From Pogostemon cablin (lineage: Eukaryota > Streptophyta > Magnoliopsida > Lamiales > Lamiaceae), in NCBI GenBank assembly GCA_023678885.1, contig CM042985.1, positions 7,366,985-7,430,984 on the forward strand: 64,000 nt of DNA, in the 5' to 3' direction. The translations under genes were made by a program, and so were the position numbers. How positions within the stretch are numbered: position 1 is the stretch's first letter; every line of letters starts with the position of its first letter. The notes below the pieces were generated by a model, which did no database searches, was not told the DNA's origin, and saw only the letters and a program-made list of their open reading frames with translations. Positions 1 to 11,114 of this stretch are shown piece by piece.

Positions 1-223
1 AAATAATTTAAGTGCGGGAACTATTAATGTAGGAAACTCTAAGACGGTATATGTGAGGGCAAATTATTCCTAGAACCGAGTTAACTTTGTATTCATTTTT
101 AAAAACTTATACGCAGTAAAAATATATACAATAATGAATAAAAATATAAACATTTTATTAGTAAATTCTCTGTTAATTATTTTTACAAAAGATTTAATGT
201 AAAAAAATTATATTGTACAATCC

Positions 224-430
224 CACTTAGAGGGTTGTATTTGCTTTTTGCACAGGGATTAAATAATATTATTATTTAATATATAGTGGATAGTTATATT
301 AGCGTGAGTGTGAGCCCCATATTTTAATTATATTAGTAGGTGTGTGTGGGTCTCATGTGTGTAAAAAAGGAAGAGAGATTCTTAGGGTGAACGTCCAAAA
401 TGAAAAAAAGAGAGGTGGGACGGAGGGAAT
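224..430 (+). mobile_element. Stowaway-type MITE, eroded copy
   Basis: The right end reads GTGGGACGGAGGGA, the usual Stowaway terminus. The body (GAGTGTGAGCCCCATATTT, then GTCCAAAATGAAAAAA) closely matches the element at 6087-6288, so both belong to one family. The left terminus is degraded and its position is approximate. It is non-coding. Confidence 0.65.
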
Positions 431-432
431 AT

Positions 433-1220
433 ACATTATTTAATAAAATTTTATACGCATATAGATATGAATGAATGTATGTTCCCAGATGCACAAAATA
501 TCAATTGATCATATGTGAGATGGATTATAAGATAGGTTGACCAATTTTTAAATTATGCTTAATAAGTAAAATATGTTTATTGTTATATATAATAACATTT
601 CGAATCATATTTTAATGCATTATTTATCATGCTTAAAAAAATATATTTTAACTGCTGCTAAATATAATTTACTCTTATAGTAATCATATACTTTAACATA
701 TCTCACAATTCGTCTCATATAAGCACCAACTCACAATAATTTATATTAATCTTATTATTGAATGACACGTGGCGGGTGGAAAATCCAATTCTTTATCTGT
801 AGGGTTTATTGGTTGACTCTAAGTATAGTTTTTCTTCTTTCTACTACGTGTCACTTATCTAATGGAGTGACATAAAAGATGTAACACTAAAGTCACACAG
901 GAGTGACATAAGAGATGTAACACTAAAGTTACACAGAAAATCCAGAATCCTACTACTACTACTGCTATTATTATTAATTAATAATTTTTGGACTAACATA
1001 TGCGGCTTGGGACATAACATGTCCCGTTTTGATTAATTTTGAAAAACTAATGTCAGGGTTTAAAATTTTGAACTTGCTATTTGGATCAATTTGATCCGGA
1101 TCAATAGCATTTTATCAAGATCCAATTACTATTATATCCTCACTATTAATTTAGGTTATTTGAGTTCATTTATTAGATTAATTAATTTATTCCATAAATA
1201 AACTATAACTAAGTGATCAA
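433..1220. other. AT-rich intergenic stretch with a 36-bp tandem duplication
   Basis: No coding region is recognisable. Positions 864-899 and 900-935 are two near-identical 36-bp units (core GGAGTGACATAA...GATGTAACACTAAAGT). A weak inverted pair at about 508-535 and 695-720 (GTGAGATGG versus CACAATTCGTCTCATA) suggests an eroded MITE related to the one at 5395-5656. Confidence 0.6.
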
Positions 1221-1227
1221 ATTTGAA

Positions 1228-1999
1228 GAGGGAGCTGCTATTTGCACCCCCAGAATTACTGAACGTACCCCAAAAATATTTAAATTGACATAATTACCCT
1301 TATAAAATTTATATATGTTCAGTTGTTGCAGCCGAACAGTCATCTAACAAACTGTTCGGTAGCAGCAATCGAACAAAATAAAAAATTATCTTATGTGTTC
1401 GGTTGCAGCAACCGAACACATAAGATAATTCTTTGTTCTGTTCGGTTGCTGTAACCGAACAGAACAAAGAATTATCAAGATTTGTGATTTTTTAATTCAT
1501 ATCTATATTACTGAACAGATAAAATAACAGATAAGTTTCATGACATCATCGATGATGAACAAAGATGGTGATTCCTCTCACAGTTAAAGTAAGCAAGTTT
1601 ATGAATCAACAAAACTTGCTTATTTGAATCAACAGAAACTTGCTTACTTTCACTGCACCATCTTTATTTAAAGATCGATGATGTTATGAAACTTATATGT
1701 TATCTTATCTATTGGATAATATAGATATAAATTTAAAAAAATCACAAACTTTGTTCTGTTCGATTGTTGTAACGGAACAGATAAGATAAATGAATTATTT
1801 GTTTTGTTCGGTTGCTGCAACCGAACAAATAAGATATATGAACTCTTTATTCTGTTCGGTTGCTGCAACCGAACAGATAAGTTGGATAACTGTTCGGTTG
1901 TTGCAACCGAACATATATAAATTTTATAAGGATAATTATGTCAATTTAAATATTTTTGGGGTACGTTCAGTAATTTTGGGGGTGCAAATAGCTTGCCCC
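1228..1999. mobile_element. Fold-back (long inverted repeat) element built of 21-bp palindromes
   Basis: The two halves are near-complete inverted copies of each other around a centre near 1612. The outer arms share TGCTATTTGCACCCCC-type ends followed by GTACCCCAAAAATATTT and its complement. Each arm carries four 21-bp units of the form GTTCGGTTGCTGCAACCGAAC, themselves palindromic, starting at 1317, 1354, 1397, 1440 and then 1758, 1806, 1854, 1892. ATTTGAA occurs just outside both ends (1221-1227 and 2000-2006) and is a plausible target duplication. No transposase is present, so the element is non-autonomous. Confidence 0.8.
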
Positions 2000-2065
2000 A
2001 TTTGAATATCTATCTTATTATTAATATTTTTATTTTATTTTTTTATATTATATATATTATATTTA

Positions 2066-2119
2066 AAATTAATTTTAACTAATAATTATTTATTCAAAAA
2101 TAAAAAAATGCATGAACGA

Positions 2120-2158
<39 letters not shown>

Positions 2159-2210
2159 TAAGATCAATTTTAATTAATAATTATTTATAAAAAAAGGCAT
2201 GAACGATTTA
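2066..2210. repeat. Imperfect direct repeat with intervening (AT)n
   Basis: About 48 bp ending in GCATGAACGATTTA occur twice (about 2066-2125 and 2162-2210), separated by an (AT)n run at about 2129-2152. The second copy abuts the CACTA terminus at 2211. Confidence 0.6.
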
Positions 2211-2520
2211 CACTACAAAAAATATATTTTTTAACAATACAATTTACCAACGAAATTCAATCTGTTGGTAATTATTAATGGATTAGCAAAAAAATAATAT
2301 TTTTCTTTTAACAATGGAATGACAACGGATTTGTTCACTATTTTATCAACGGAATTAATCCGTTGGTAACTACCAACAGATTAAGAAGGGAATCATTATA
2401 TAAATTACCAACGAATTATTAGCAACGGATTACCAACGGAATTGAATTTTTGTTGCTAATAATTTACCAACCACCACTTTACCAACGGATTCCGTTGCTA
2501 AACCAATTTAACAATGAAAT
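2211..2520 (+). mobile_element. CACTA (En/Spm) transposon end, orphan
   Basis: The sequence begins CACTACAAAAAAT, the hallmark terminus of CACTA transposons. It continues with many copies of a subterminal motif (ACCAACGGA and its complement TCCGTTGGTA) in both orientations, as expected for transposase-binding subterminal repeats. No matching TTGTAGTG end and no transposase were found in the window, so this is a truncated or solo end. The inner boundary is approximate. Confidence 0.65.
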
Positions 2521-2813
2521 TAAGGCTTTTTTTTAATCTTATTATTGTTGTGAGCTTTTTTTTAATCTTTATTTATTATGTTACATATGATAATTTTATT
2601 ACTTTTATGTAGAATTGTAAATTTTTAACATGTTAAGTTTTTATTTTTTTTCATTTTTTATGTGTTAGAGTTTTTTTTTATGTTATATTACATATTTTAT
2701 AAATATGAACAATAAGGGTTTTTTATATTTTTTATTTCATGTTGAATCCCCACAATTATTGTCTATTAGTATATTTTAGTTACTAATTAAAATTTAATGT
2801 AGATAAAGACATA

Positions 2814-3078
2814 TACTCCCTCTGTCCCAGAAAAGTTTGCACACACTTTTCGGCACGGAGATTAAGAAAGTGATAACTTTTAGGGGTATTATGGTATTTT
2901 TTGTAATAAATAAATGATAAAGTATGTTAGGTGTGTTAGATAGAGGGGTTTTTTTGTAAATAAAGTGTATGGGGAAGGGTGATTGTGTTTGAATTTTTTG
3001 CTTTTTAAGGAATGTGCAAACTTTTGTGGGACAACCCAAAATGGAAAGTGTGCAGACTTTCCTGGGACGGAGGGAGTA
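2814..3078. mobile_element. Stowaway MITE with TA target duplication
   Basis: Terminal inverted repeats CTCCCTCTGTCCCAGAAAAG (left) and CCTGGGACGGAGGGAG (right) extend about 30 bp inward (GTTTGCACAC / GTGTGCAGAC). TA dinucleotides flank both ends. The element proper is 2816-3076 (261 bp) and non-coding. Confidence 0.85.
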
Positions 3079-3317
3079 TTTATTTTTATTTAGTTTGATT
3101 AATGTATATAATACATTTTATTATAATTTTTTATTTTTATTAATAAAAATATTAAATTTTATTAATTTTTTCTTTTAGTTCTTTAATAATTTTTTAAGGG
3201 TCATTTACTATTGGATACATAAAATAATGCATAATTGCTATAAACTACATGACTCGACTCAAAGAGCTAATACTCATAACTACACAATTATGATTGTGAT
3301 ACCATAAATAATCCTAT

Positions 3318-3548
3318 TTGTTTGTACAATTTTGTTTTGCACAATTTGGTTTGCACAATTTTGTTTTGCATAATTTTATTTTACACAATTTGGTTTTTAC
3401 ACATTTTATTTTTGCACAATTAAAAAAAATTCTCTTCTATTATACTCATTTCCTGCTGCTGTTATGTCATTTTGCACATTTCGTTTTCACATTTTATTTT
3501 TGCATAATTTCATTTTGCACATTTTATTTTTGCACATTTTTGCAGGAA
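3318..3548 (+). repeat. T-rich minisatellite, unit about 16-18 bp
   Basis: A series of degenerate units of the type TTTTGCACAATTT (variants GCATAATTTT, ACACATTTTA) runs from 3318 to 3420 and resumes at 3467-3548. Short open frames across it come from the periodicity and are not taken as genes. Confidence 0.75.
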
Positions 3549-3749
3549 AATGGAAAGGCTGGATAACACCCCAGCCTAGAACAAGCAAAAAATTGCAATC
3601 AAAATAGGCTAATAAGTCTATAACAAGAAATAAAACCAGGGATGAGAATCTCAATCCCATCTAATACTTCCAGAAAAGCAGCATAGCATACTTGATGAGT
3701 TGCTTTCAAAAATGAAATAAACAATAAGTTCCAACAAAAGTAAAACCAA

Positions 3750-4720
3750 GATTCAGAATACAGTAGGCAAGCAAGAAAAATCAGAGCTATTCTTCAATAA
3801 TACAAAACAGAGGCGTAAGATTACCCCTTCCGTGAATCCGAGTAGCAGAACCGGCAATGAAACTCCGATGGCAGTCAGAGAAGGCCGTAATAGCAGCAGT
3901 CGTGGAGCCCGAAGCAACGAGCAATGACAGGGTACTAATGGATTCTTCCTAGAGAGCAGAGCACCCTGGGAAGAATAATTCTCGTACATACCTCTGGAGA
4001 GTCAGCCTCAGCTGCAGTACGGATGAAGATACAAGTCGAGAATTTATCGAAGGCCGCCAAAATCGCACGACGTGGTGGCAAGGGCTCGATAGGATACCAG
4101 TGAGTGAGCGGGCCACCCACTAAGTAATACGGCGGCAGAAAAAATAGAACCGCGACTGGAGAGATCAAGCGGCGGTGAGTAGATCCCCAAGGTGGATAAA
4201 GATCTGGGACGGGAGCTCGAGTGGCAGCCAAAGTAGAATCGGCGAGGCCGAAACACTGCATCAACCCTGGGCGGCACTGACGATGGCCACAGCGGTGAGA
4301 GATGGGAAGCCCGAGGTGTCGCTAATCGGAATCGCAACAGCAGGAATCGCGACTGAATAAAGATCGTGACCGGAATCGCCACCAGGTACAGGGGCGTCGC
4401 TAAGAGCAGGACGCGACCGAAAAAGCCGACGGCTGAGGAACCCTAGGCAGCGACTCAGATCTCACTGGAATCTCGACAGTAGAAATCGCGATCGGAACCC
4501 TAGGCGCGAAGAAGAGACTCTAGATCTGCCAGCGATGTGAAGGTGCGGCCCCGTACAGAACGGCGGGATGCAGGGGTCACCAAGACTCAAGAGGCTCCAG
4601 ATCTGCCGGCGAGGTTCCAGTTGTTGTAGCAAGGCACAAATTATAATATCTGAAGAAAAATAAAAAGGGGAGGATGTTGATGAATCCAATGGATCGATAC
4701 TGGGATTTTGGTGGAAACCC
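3750..4720 (-). other. GC-rich patch of unknown origin, possibly a gene or retroelement remnant
   Basis: GC content is clearly higher than in the AT-rich surroundings on both sides. Several overlapping frames on the minus strand stay open for about 75-112 codons (for example 4462-4689, 4044-4382, 3935-4264), but none shows a domain I recognise and they are not co-linear. Read on the minus strand it begins with TTAGGGTTTCCACC and has CCTAGGGTTCC twice, which resembles plant 5'-UTR DNA. It could be a LINE 5' region, a captured gene fragment or a decayed gene. No function is assigned. Confidence 0.35.
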
Positions 4721-5394
4721 TAACAAAAGGAATTGGTCAAAGATCTGAATAAAGAGAGTAAATATTGATTTTGTTGAGGGTAATTTTGTCTCTTTATCTA
4801 CTAATTTGTGTATCTGATTGTATTTAATGTTTTTCAATGTATCTCATAGTAAATATGATCAAAAGTGTGTATCTAACAGTAATAAACCCTTTTTGTCATA
4901 TTCATTTTTTTTTTTTATTTTTCTTATTAAGTTAATTATAAATTTTCTTTTGATTTCTCAATTTTTATTAATTATTAGAAGTATTAATTAGTAACTAAAA
5001 TTTCATTTGATAATATGCTGAATTTTTTTTAAAATTAATTATTTAACATTTATAAATATTTATAGACGATATATTTATATATATTTTTAAATTATAACTT
5101 TAAAATTCGCGTAATACGCGAGATTTGTACTTATATATATATATATATATTTAAAATATAAATATTTATAATTATTAGTATACAAATATAATTATTTACT
5201 AATAATTATAAACCTATATATATTTTAAATATATATATATATATAATTTTGTTTAATTAATAATATAAATTAGAAATAGATTAATATTTATATTATAATT
5301 AATATTATTTTATAAAAAAAAGTAAACAATTAATGCATCTCATTAGTTCAACTAATATGATAGATTCTCACCTAAATTTTAATTAATGACAAAG
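4721..5394. other. AT-rich intergenic DNA
   Basis: No coding signal. It contains short AT runs (around 5133-5150 and 5230-5244) and a poly-T tract near 4906. Nothing else is recognised. Confidence 0.6.
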
Positions 5395-5656
5395 TCTCTT
5401 GTGAAACGCTACTTATGTGAGACGGTTTGTGAGACGTGTTAAACTATGTCTTTTATTAAGATAAAATATGTTTAATAATTGTTAAAATATGTTTTATAAA
5501 GTAGGTTGGATTATGCATCAAAGTATGATTTTAATTCGATTTATTATTGACATACTTTAATTATAAATAAACATATTTTATCTATCAAATAATCATACTT
5601 TAGTGATGGGTCGACCCATTTCACACCCGTCTTACAAATAACCGTCTCACAAGAGA
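5395..5656. mobile_element. MITE with about 31-bp terminal inverted repeats
   Basis: The left end TCTCTTGTGAAACGCTAC...TGTGAGACGG pairs with the complement of the right end (CCGTCTCACAAGAGA). The 262-bp body is AT-rich and non-coding. No clear target duplication was found, so the superfamily is not assigned. Confidence 0.6.
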
Positions 5657-6084
5657 GTATCTCTTAATTAATATACAAACTTATATGTTAAAAGATTAAT
5701 TTAGACTTTGAACATTTTTAATTATTCAAAACTTACCATAACAACCCAACTAATTCGATAAAATTGATTCATTTATATTTATCCTTAAAATTTTATATTT
5801 AAGATTCCTTAGTACATCATTATCCTTAACTTTATCCATTTATCAAAAAAATCAAAAGATTATCGCTTGTATCTTATTAATCAACAAATAATGCAACACT
5901 GCCATCGTAATTTAGGAAAATTATAACTGTTAAAATGAATCTAAATCCTTCTAAAACTCGTTTCATATTGGGGGCAAGTCCATCCCATCATAGCCCGATA
6001 CTTTACCTTTAAAAATTAATTGATTTTAATAAAATTTAAATCAATATTCTTGAATTTATTATTTTCGATCAACTCAAAGGAATA

Positions 6085-6290
6085 TACTTCTCCCGTCCCG
6101 TCCAAATGGTTATTTTTACTTTAAGGAGTATTATTATTTAATGTGTAGTAGATAGTTGTATTAATGAGAGTGTGAACCCATATTTTATTGTAAGTGGGTG
6201 TGTATGAGTCCATTTGTATAAAAAGGAAAACGGACTCTTGGGTGGGATGTCCAAAATGAAAAAAATTAACTCTGTGGGACGAAGGGAGTA
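6085..6290. mobile_element. Stowaway MITE, same family as the copy at 224-430
   Basis: The ends CTTCTCCCGTCCCGTCC and GGGACGAAGGGAG are inverted, with TA on each side. The body motifs GAGTGTGAACCCATATTTTA and GTCCAAAATGAAAAAA are shared with the copy at 224-430. Non-coding. Confidence 0.75.
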
Positions 6291-6510
6291 GTATTTTAAT
6301 GGATAATAGATTGAAAGGGTATAATATTTAATGTAAAGTAGAAATATATATTAATATTGGTGTGGGTCCATAATGATATAGTGTTAGTATTTTAGATAAG
6401 TCATAGAAAATATAAAAATTAAAATGAGATATTGAAAATAAAAATATTTAAAGATTAAAATAAGAGGGGGAGTGCATAAAAGCATGGAACGAGGTTTTCC
6501 ATGTAGGAGT

Positions 6511-6828
6511 TAGACATGCACAAAAAAATCGAAACCAACGGTTCGAATTGGGGAATCCAACCGCCAATTTCGGAACCCACAAAAATGGAATCGAAACCGG
6601 ATATACTTCGGTTCAGTTCCGATTCCTCATTCTTTGGGAAAACATCGGCGTTCCGATTGGAACCGTAATTTTTTCATTTTTTTTATTTTAACGTTTTTAC
6701 GCTAAAACCAAAAAATTTTTTTTGAAACCAACGGCTCCAATTTGAAGTCGAAATCTTCCTACCTTCGGTTTGATTCCGGTTCCCCATTTCCGGAACTAGA
6801 GTCGGCGGTTTCGAACCGTGCATGTCTA
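6511..6828. mobile_element. hAT-type MITE (about 318 bp)
   Basis: The termini TAGACATGCAC...ATCGAAACC and GGTTTCGAACCGTGCATGTCTA are inverted. The interior is a set of CGGTTC/GAACCG and TTCCGATT motifs repeated in both orientations. The 8-bp flanks (TGTAGGAG / GGTTGGAG, offset by one base) match at 6 of 8 positions, consistent with an old hAT insertion. Confidence 0.6.
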
Positions 6829-7635
6829 GGTTGGAGTACTCATTCATAACTTGCCCCACGAAAGATCAACTCATGAAGTTACGCCCTATAATTGTCACAT
6901 GAAACAATGGGGGTTGTGGTGGGTGAAGTATCAAATCAATATGTCATCATTAACAGTAATAGTACAAAAAATTTAAGTCTATTTTAGACTTTTAGTACTT
7001 ATTTTTATATTTTATTTTTTCCTTTAAGTGTTTGGTACCATAACTATACATTTATTTATGTTAATTCCCGAATATTGTATAAATTTGTGCATTAAGGTAC
7101 ATTGGACATTTTTAGCTGTATTTAGGAAATAAATGTTAAATTAATATTAAGTCTATATCTAACATTTAGAATAATCTACCATTACATTACATAACTTAAA
7201 ATTCCAAACCTTAGAACTTTTGAATTTCAAAATACTACAAATTATTATCTTCACCCATTGTTCCAAAATCTAACCTACTTTAATATCTTTTTTTACCCAT
7301 TGTTCCAATTTTTTATTTTTATTTTTTAAATTAAGTATTCTTCATTTCCTTTACAAACACGCACTTTTTAGAAGATTTGATCTAATTAATGTAAATTCCT
7401 ATTTAAACCAAAAAATTCACAAAATCTCATTAAAGGGCATCACCTTAAATCATAACATGTAATCTTTCATTAACCTTCAATAAAATCACCATTTATACGC
7501 AAATTTAATTAAATAAATTACACTTTATATCAAGAGATCTCTTATAAGATTAATTGAATGAATTTATTTATTTATTTTACTTATAAATTGAGAAGAGAAC
7601 TACAATTCAATTTTTATTATACTTCGAGAGTTACT

Positions 7636-7637
<2 letters not shown>
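6829..7637. other. AT-rich intergenic DNA
   Basis: No gene, RNA or mobile-element terminus recognised. Confidence 0.55.

Positions 7638-7721
<84 letters not shown>
7638..7721. repeat. (TA)n microsatellite, about 42 units
   Basis: An uninterrupted TA dinucleotide array of about 84 bp. It produces spurious IYIYIY frames on both strands. Confidence 0.95.
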
Positions 7722-7725
<4 letters not shown>

Positions 7726-7745
7726 CTCTCAATCTTAGTAATATT

Positions 7746-7959
7746 TACTCCATCCGTCCCGCCGAAATAGCACAATTTTATTATATTATGTTCCTTCAAA
7801 ATTGCACCATTTTCCTTTTTAATAAAAAGGGTCCACCAATGGCCCACCACTACTCATCACATCTCTCTAATACGTCTACTCATTTTATATAAAATAATAA
7901 TACTCCTTAATCTACGTGTAAAAGACAAATGACACACTTTGACCGGGACGGAGGGAGTA
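7746..7959. mobile_element. Stowaway MITE with TA target duplication
   Basis: The ends CTCCATCCGTCCCGCC and GACCGGGACGGAGGGAG are inverted and TA flanks both sides. The element proper is 7748-7957, 210 bp. It abuts the long (TA)n array at 7638-7721, a natural target for TA-specific insertion. Confidence 0.85.
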
Positions 7960-8491
7960 CATATTTCTAATTTCAACGTTTTATTTTAATAGTTACATTT
8001 TTTTTAGATAAAACACACATAAAATAATTAATAGTACTCCATATTTTTACGGAGTCACACACAACAAATACAACAATTCATTTTACTTTAAAATATTAAC
8101 CTCTCAATCCTTTACATATTAAATACTATATTCAATAATCTTAACGCTAAAAGCAAACATAACTATTACAATAACATAACTATTAAAATGAGATTGAAAA
8201 TAATATCTGAATTCAGAGATGAAATAAAGAATATAATTATATCTCAAAATTAATACTAAATAAAGATTACATTTTATAAATAAATTGGAATATATGAACC
8301 ATAAGAAGTAGAAAATTTAGCGTGCCACGATTTAAATAAATTTTTATCCTATATTAATTACTACCTTATATTAAATCAATCCGATAATATATATTTTAAC
8401 GGGTCAATGTTTTATTTTAGGAAAAACATAATTCATGCCAAATTGTTAGATATATGGTACATAAAAAAATTGGTAATGAAATTGTGGCAGC

Positions 8492-9674
8492 TAGGGTGGG
8501 CGGTATGGCATACCGAAGATTTTTTGTCATACCAAATACCGTACCGAAATTTCGGTATATAAAAAATCATACCATTACCTTACCTAAAATTTCGGTATAC
8601 CGTTGTTCGATATACCGATATTTCGGTATAAGAAAATAGTATACCTTCTGCTTACCGTTATTTCGGTATACCATATTATACCTAAAATATTGATATATAT
8701 CATCCTATTAGATAATTTGCTATGCAGTTATACACCTAAAATTCAATAAATCTAATAAAAATTGTACTAGAAAAGTGAAAGATAGCTATAAAACAAATTC
8801 TAAAAGATAACAAATTCATAATAAGAAAAATATACGACAATCCACAAACGGCCGAATTAAATAAGAGTAAGTCTCATGAAAACCGGGTTTATGTGTAAGC
8901 CTTATTTTTTAATATTACTTTTTAGTATATAAAAAATTACTGTTTGAAGAGCAATAATTTTTATGCAGAAGAGTAATAATTCATATCTCTAAAAAGTAAA
9001 TTTTCATGTACTAAAAAGTAATCGATAAATTAGGATTTACAAGAATTTGAAGAGTAATTTTTTAATTTAGAAGAGTAACAATTTATGTGTTAAAGAGTAA
9101 TTTTTTATGTACTAAACAGTAACCGAGTTTACATATTTAATATATCTAAACTAGGTTTACACATGTGTTTGTCATTAAATAAATAGTACCTAAGAGATCT
9201 ACACAAAAACTATATGGAACTTATATTAAAATCAACACTTTTAAATTTCATATATATGATAGAACTACGTAATTAAAAAAGAAGTACAAGATATCATGAA
9301 AGTCAATCAATTTTATCACCCATTTATAATTATGAAGAAATATACAGTAGGATTTTAGATTTAATCTTTTAATTAAATAGTGTATATATATAATTTAATT
9401 AAAAATAATATATAAATAATAATTATAATTGTATATATCATGTAGTATGGTAATATCGTATCATATTACTCAAAAATTGAATATTTTACTGTATTTCGGT
9501 ATATACCGAAATACCGCGATATTGATCATTTATATACCTTTATGGTACCAAAATTTTCAATACGGTATCATACCTTACCAAAAACTTCGGCATACCTAAA
9601 ATTTTGGTAAAATCGGTATTTTTCGATATGGTAAGGGTGATATACCAAAATTTTGGTATTTTTCCCCAGCCCTA
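8492..9674. mobile_element. hAT-type non-autonomous element with 8-bp target duplication
   Basis: The octamer GTGGCAGC is present exactly at both flanks (8484-8491 and 9675-9682). Termini are TAGGGTGGGCGGTATGG and its inverted partner CCCCAGCCCTA. Subterminal DNA (8500-8690 and 9480-9660) is packed with TATACCGAAAT / ATTTCGGTATA motifs in both orientations. The middle (about 8880-9170) has repeated AGAGTAA motifs. No transposase reading frame is present in the 1183 bp. Confidence 0.85.
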
Positions 9675-11114
9675 GTGGCAGCAAATCAATTACCACACGC
9701 GTAAAGATTGCACACTTTTATTTTTGGAAAGAAAATCCACAACTTCTTGACACGAATTTCTCAATAGAAATTAAAAGGGATATTACTAAAATGGGGTATT
9801 ATTAAAATAGGAATGAAAATTAAAAAATAGTTATGGAATCAACAAAGTGATTCAAAAATTTTGATTCTCAATACCAACCAAACATCAACAATAAAAATCA
9901 ATAAACATCTATTCACATTAATTCTCTCACTACCCCCAACCAACCCACTCTATAATTATAGCAAATTTATATAATATTATGTATATATAGCATTCTAAAT
10001 TATTAAAATTTAAAGGAGATAATAAAGAATATCAAATTAACCATTGACCATGATACTTTTATATTCCAATGAATTCAAAGCAAATTCAAATAAAATTAAA
10101 CAGAATAAATTGTGAGTGTAGAGAAAAATAAAAGTTAGGTAAAAGAGAAAAAACTTCACCATATGAATATTCGAATGCAGTTCAAATTTATTTAATTTTA
10201 TATTTAAACTTACAAATGACATAGAATCTCTTTAGATAAGTATTAAATTATTTAATATTTTATATTTAAATAATTCAATTATGATTGTCTCATATGTACA
10301 CGTGGTGGACCATGATTAAGATATTCCGATGACACATTTTATAAATGTTTCCAAATAAAAAATATGTACGAATTCAAGGGAAAAAAAATTCAGTTTAGCT
10401 TTATTTATTACGAAATCTACAAAAATGTAACCGATCCCAAATTAATGTACAACCCATTAAACGACGTCGTAAGACAATGGGGTTAAACGACGACGTTGAT
10501 TTGAGAATATTTTATTAATGCTCATCTATTTGACTTCCCTCTTTCCTTTCGTCGCGTCGCGTCCGGTTCTGCACGGCCAGTTGTGGATTTCTTTTCTTAG
10601 TAGTATTTTTTTTTCTGTGGGAAGAAAAGAAAATTCTGTATACGTATATTTATACGTATATTTATGTATGTATATGTATGTATAGAGAGATGGAGGAGAG
10701 GAGGTGAGGAGGGAGGGAAGGCGGTTTGTTTTGCCTTGTGTCATCTTTCTGCAAATAACTGAAAAAGGAAGGGGAGGTTTGGAGGAAGATGAATACACAC
10801 ACATTATTGCAGTTTTCGTCTTCTTCTCCGGATTTCTCGTTCTCTCTCTTTTGCTTTTTCCCCAACAATTGTTGTGAAAAACCAACCTTAATTCTTCCCG
10901 TATGTGTATGCGCAAACCCCAATTTCTAAACCCTCTCTTCTCTGTTTTTTTCATGTAACGACAACGACGATGGGAGCGGTTTTTTTTTTTTTCATGAAAC
11001 GCCATTGCTGAACCAGTTGAAGGGGGAGATGATATGAGCCATGGAGAGTTCTTTCTGATCAATCGTGTTTTTAATTGGTTTAGTTTTGTGTATTATTGGG
11101 TTGTGTGTGAATAA
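9675..11114 (+). promoter_or_regulatory. Intergenic DNA and promoter/5'-leader region of the nucleotidyltransferase gene
   Basis: AT-rich DNA gives way at about 10.5 kb to a mixed region with TACGTATATTTATACG-type repeats (10637-10682), purine-rich GGAGGAGAGGAGG (10690-10720) and pyrimidine-rich tracts, typical of a plant 5' leader. The motif AAACGACGTCGT at about 10459 and the related AAACGACGACGTT (10484) contain ACGT cores. An ATG triplet at 11040 (CCATGG) precedes the main start, so a small upstream frame is possible. The transcription start cannot be placed. Confidence 0.4.

Noticed and set aside
1317..1912. Regularly spaced 21-bp repeats resembling a CRISPR array
   Set aside because: This is a plant nuclear sequence, the spacers are mirror-related rather than unique, and the repeats form a fold-back element.
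7558..7850. Open frames on both strands with long IYIYIY runs
   Set aside because: They are produced by the (TA)n array and have no other coding support.
10526..11062. 178-codon minus-strand frame upstream of the nucleotidyltransferase
   Set aside because: It overlaps the purine/pyrimidine-rich leader, is Lys/Arg/Ser low-complexity and shows no domain.
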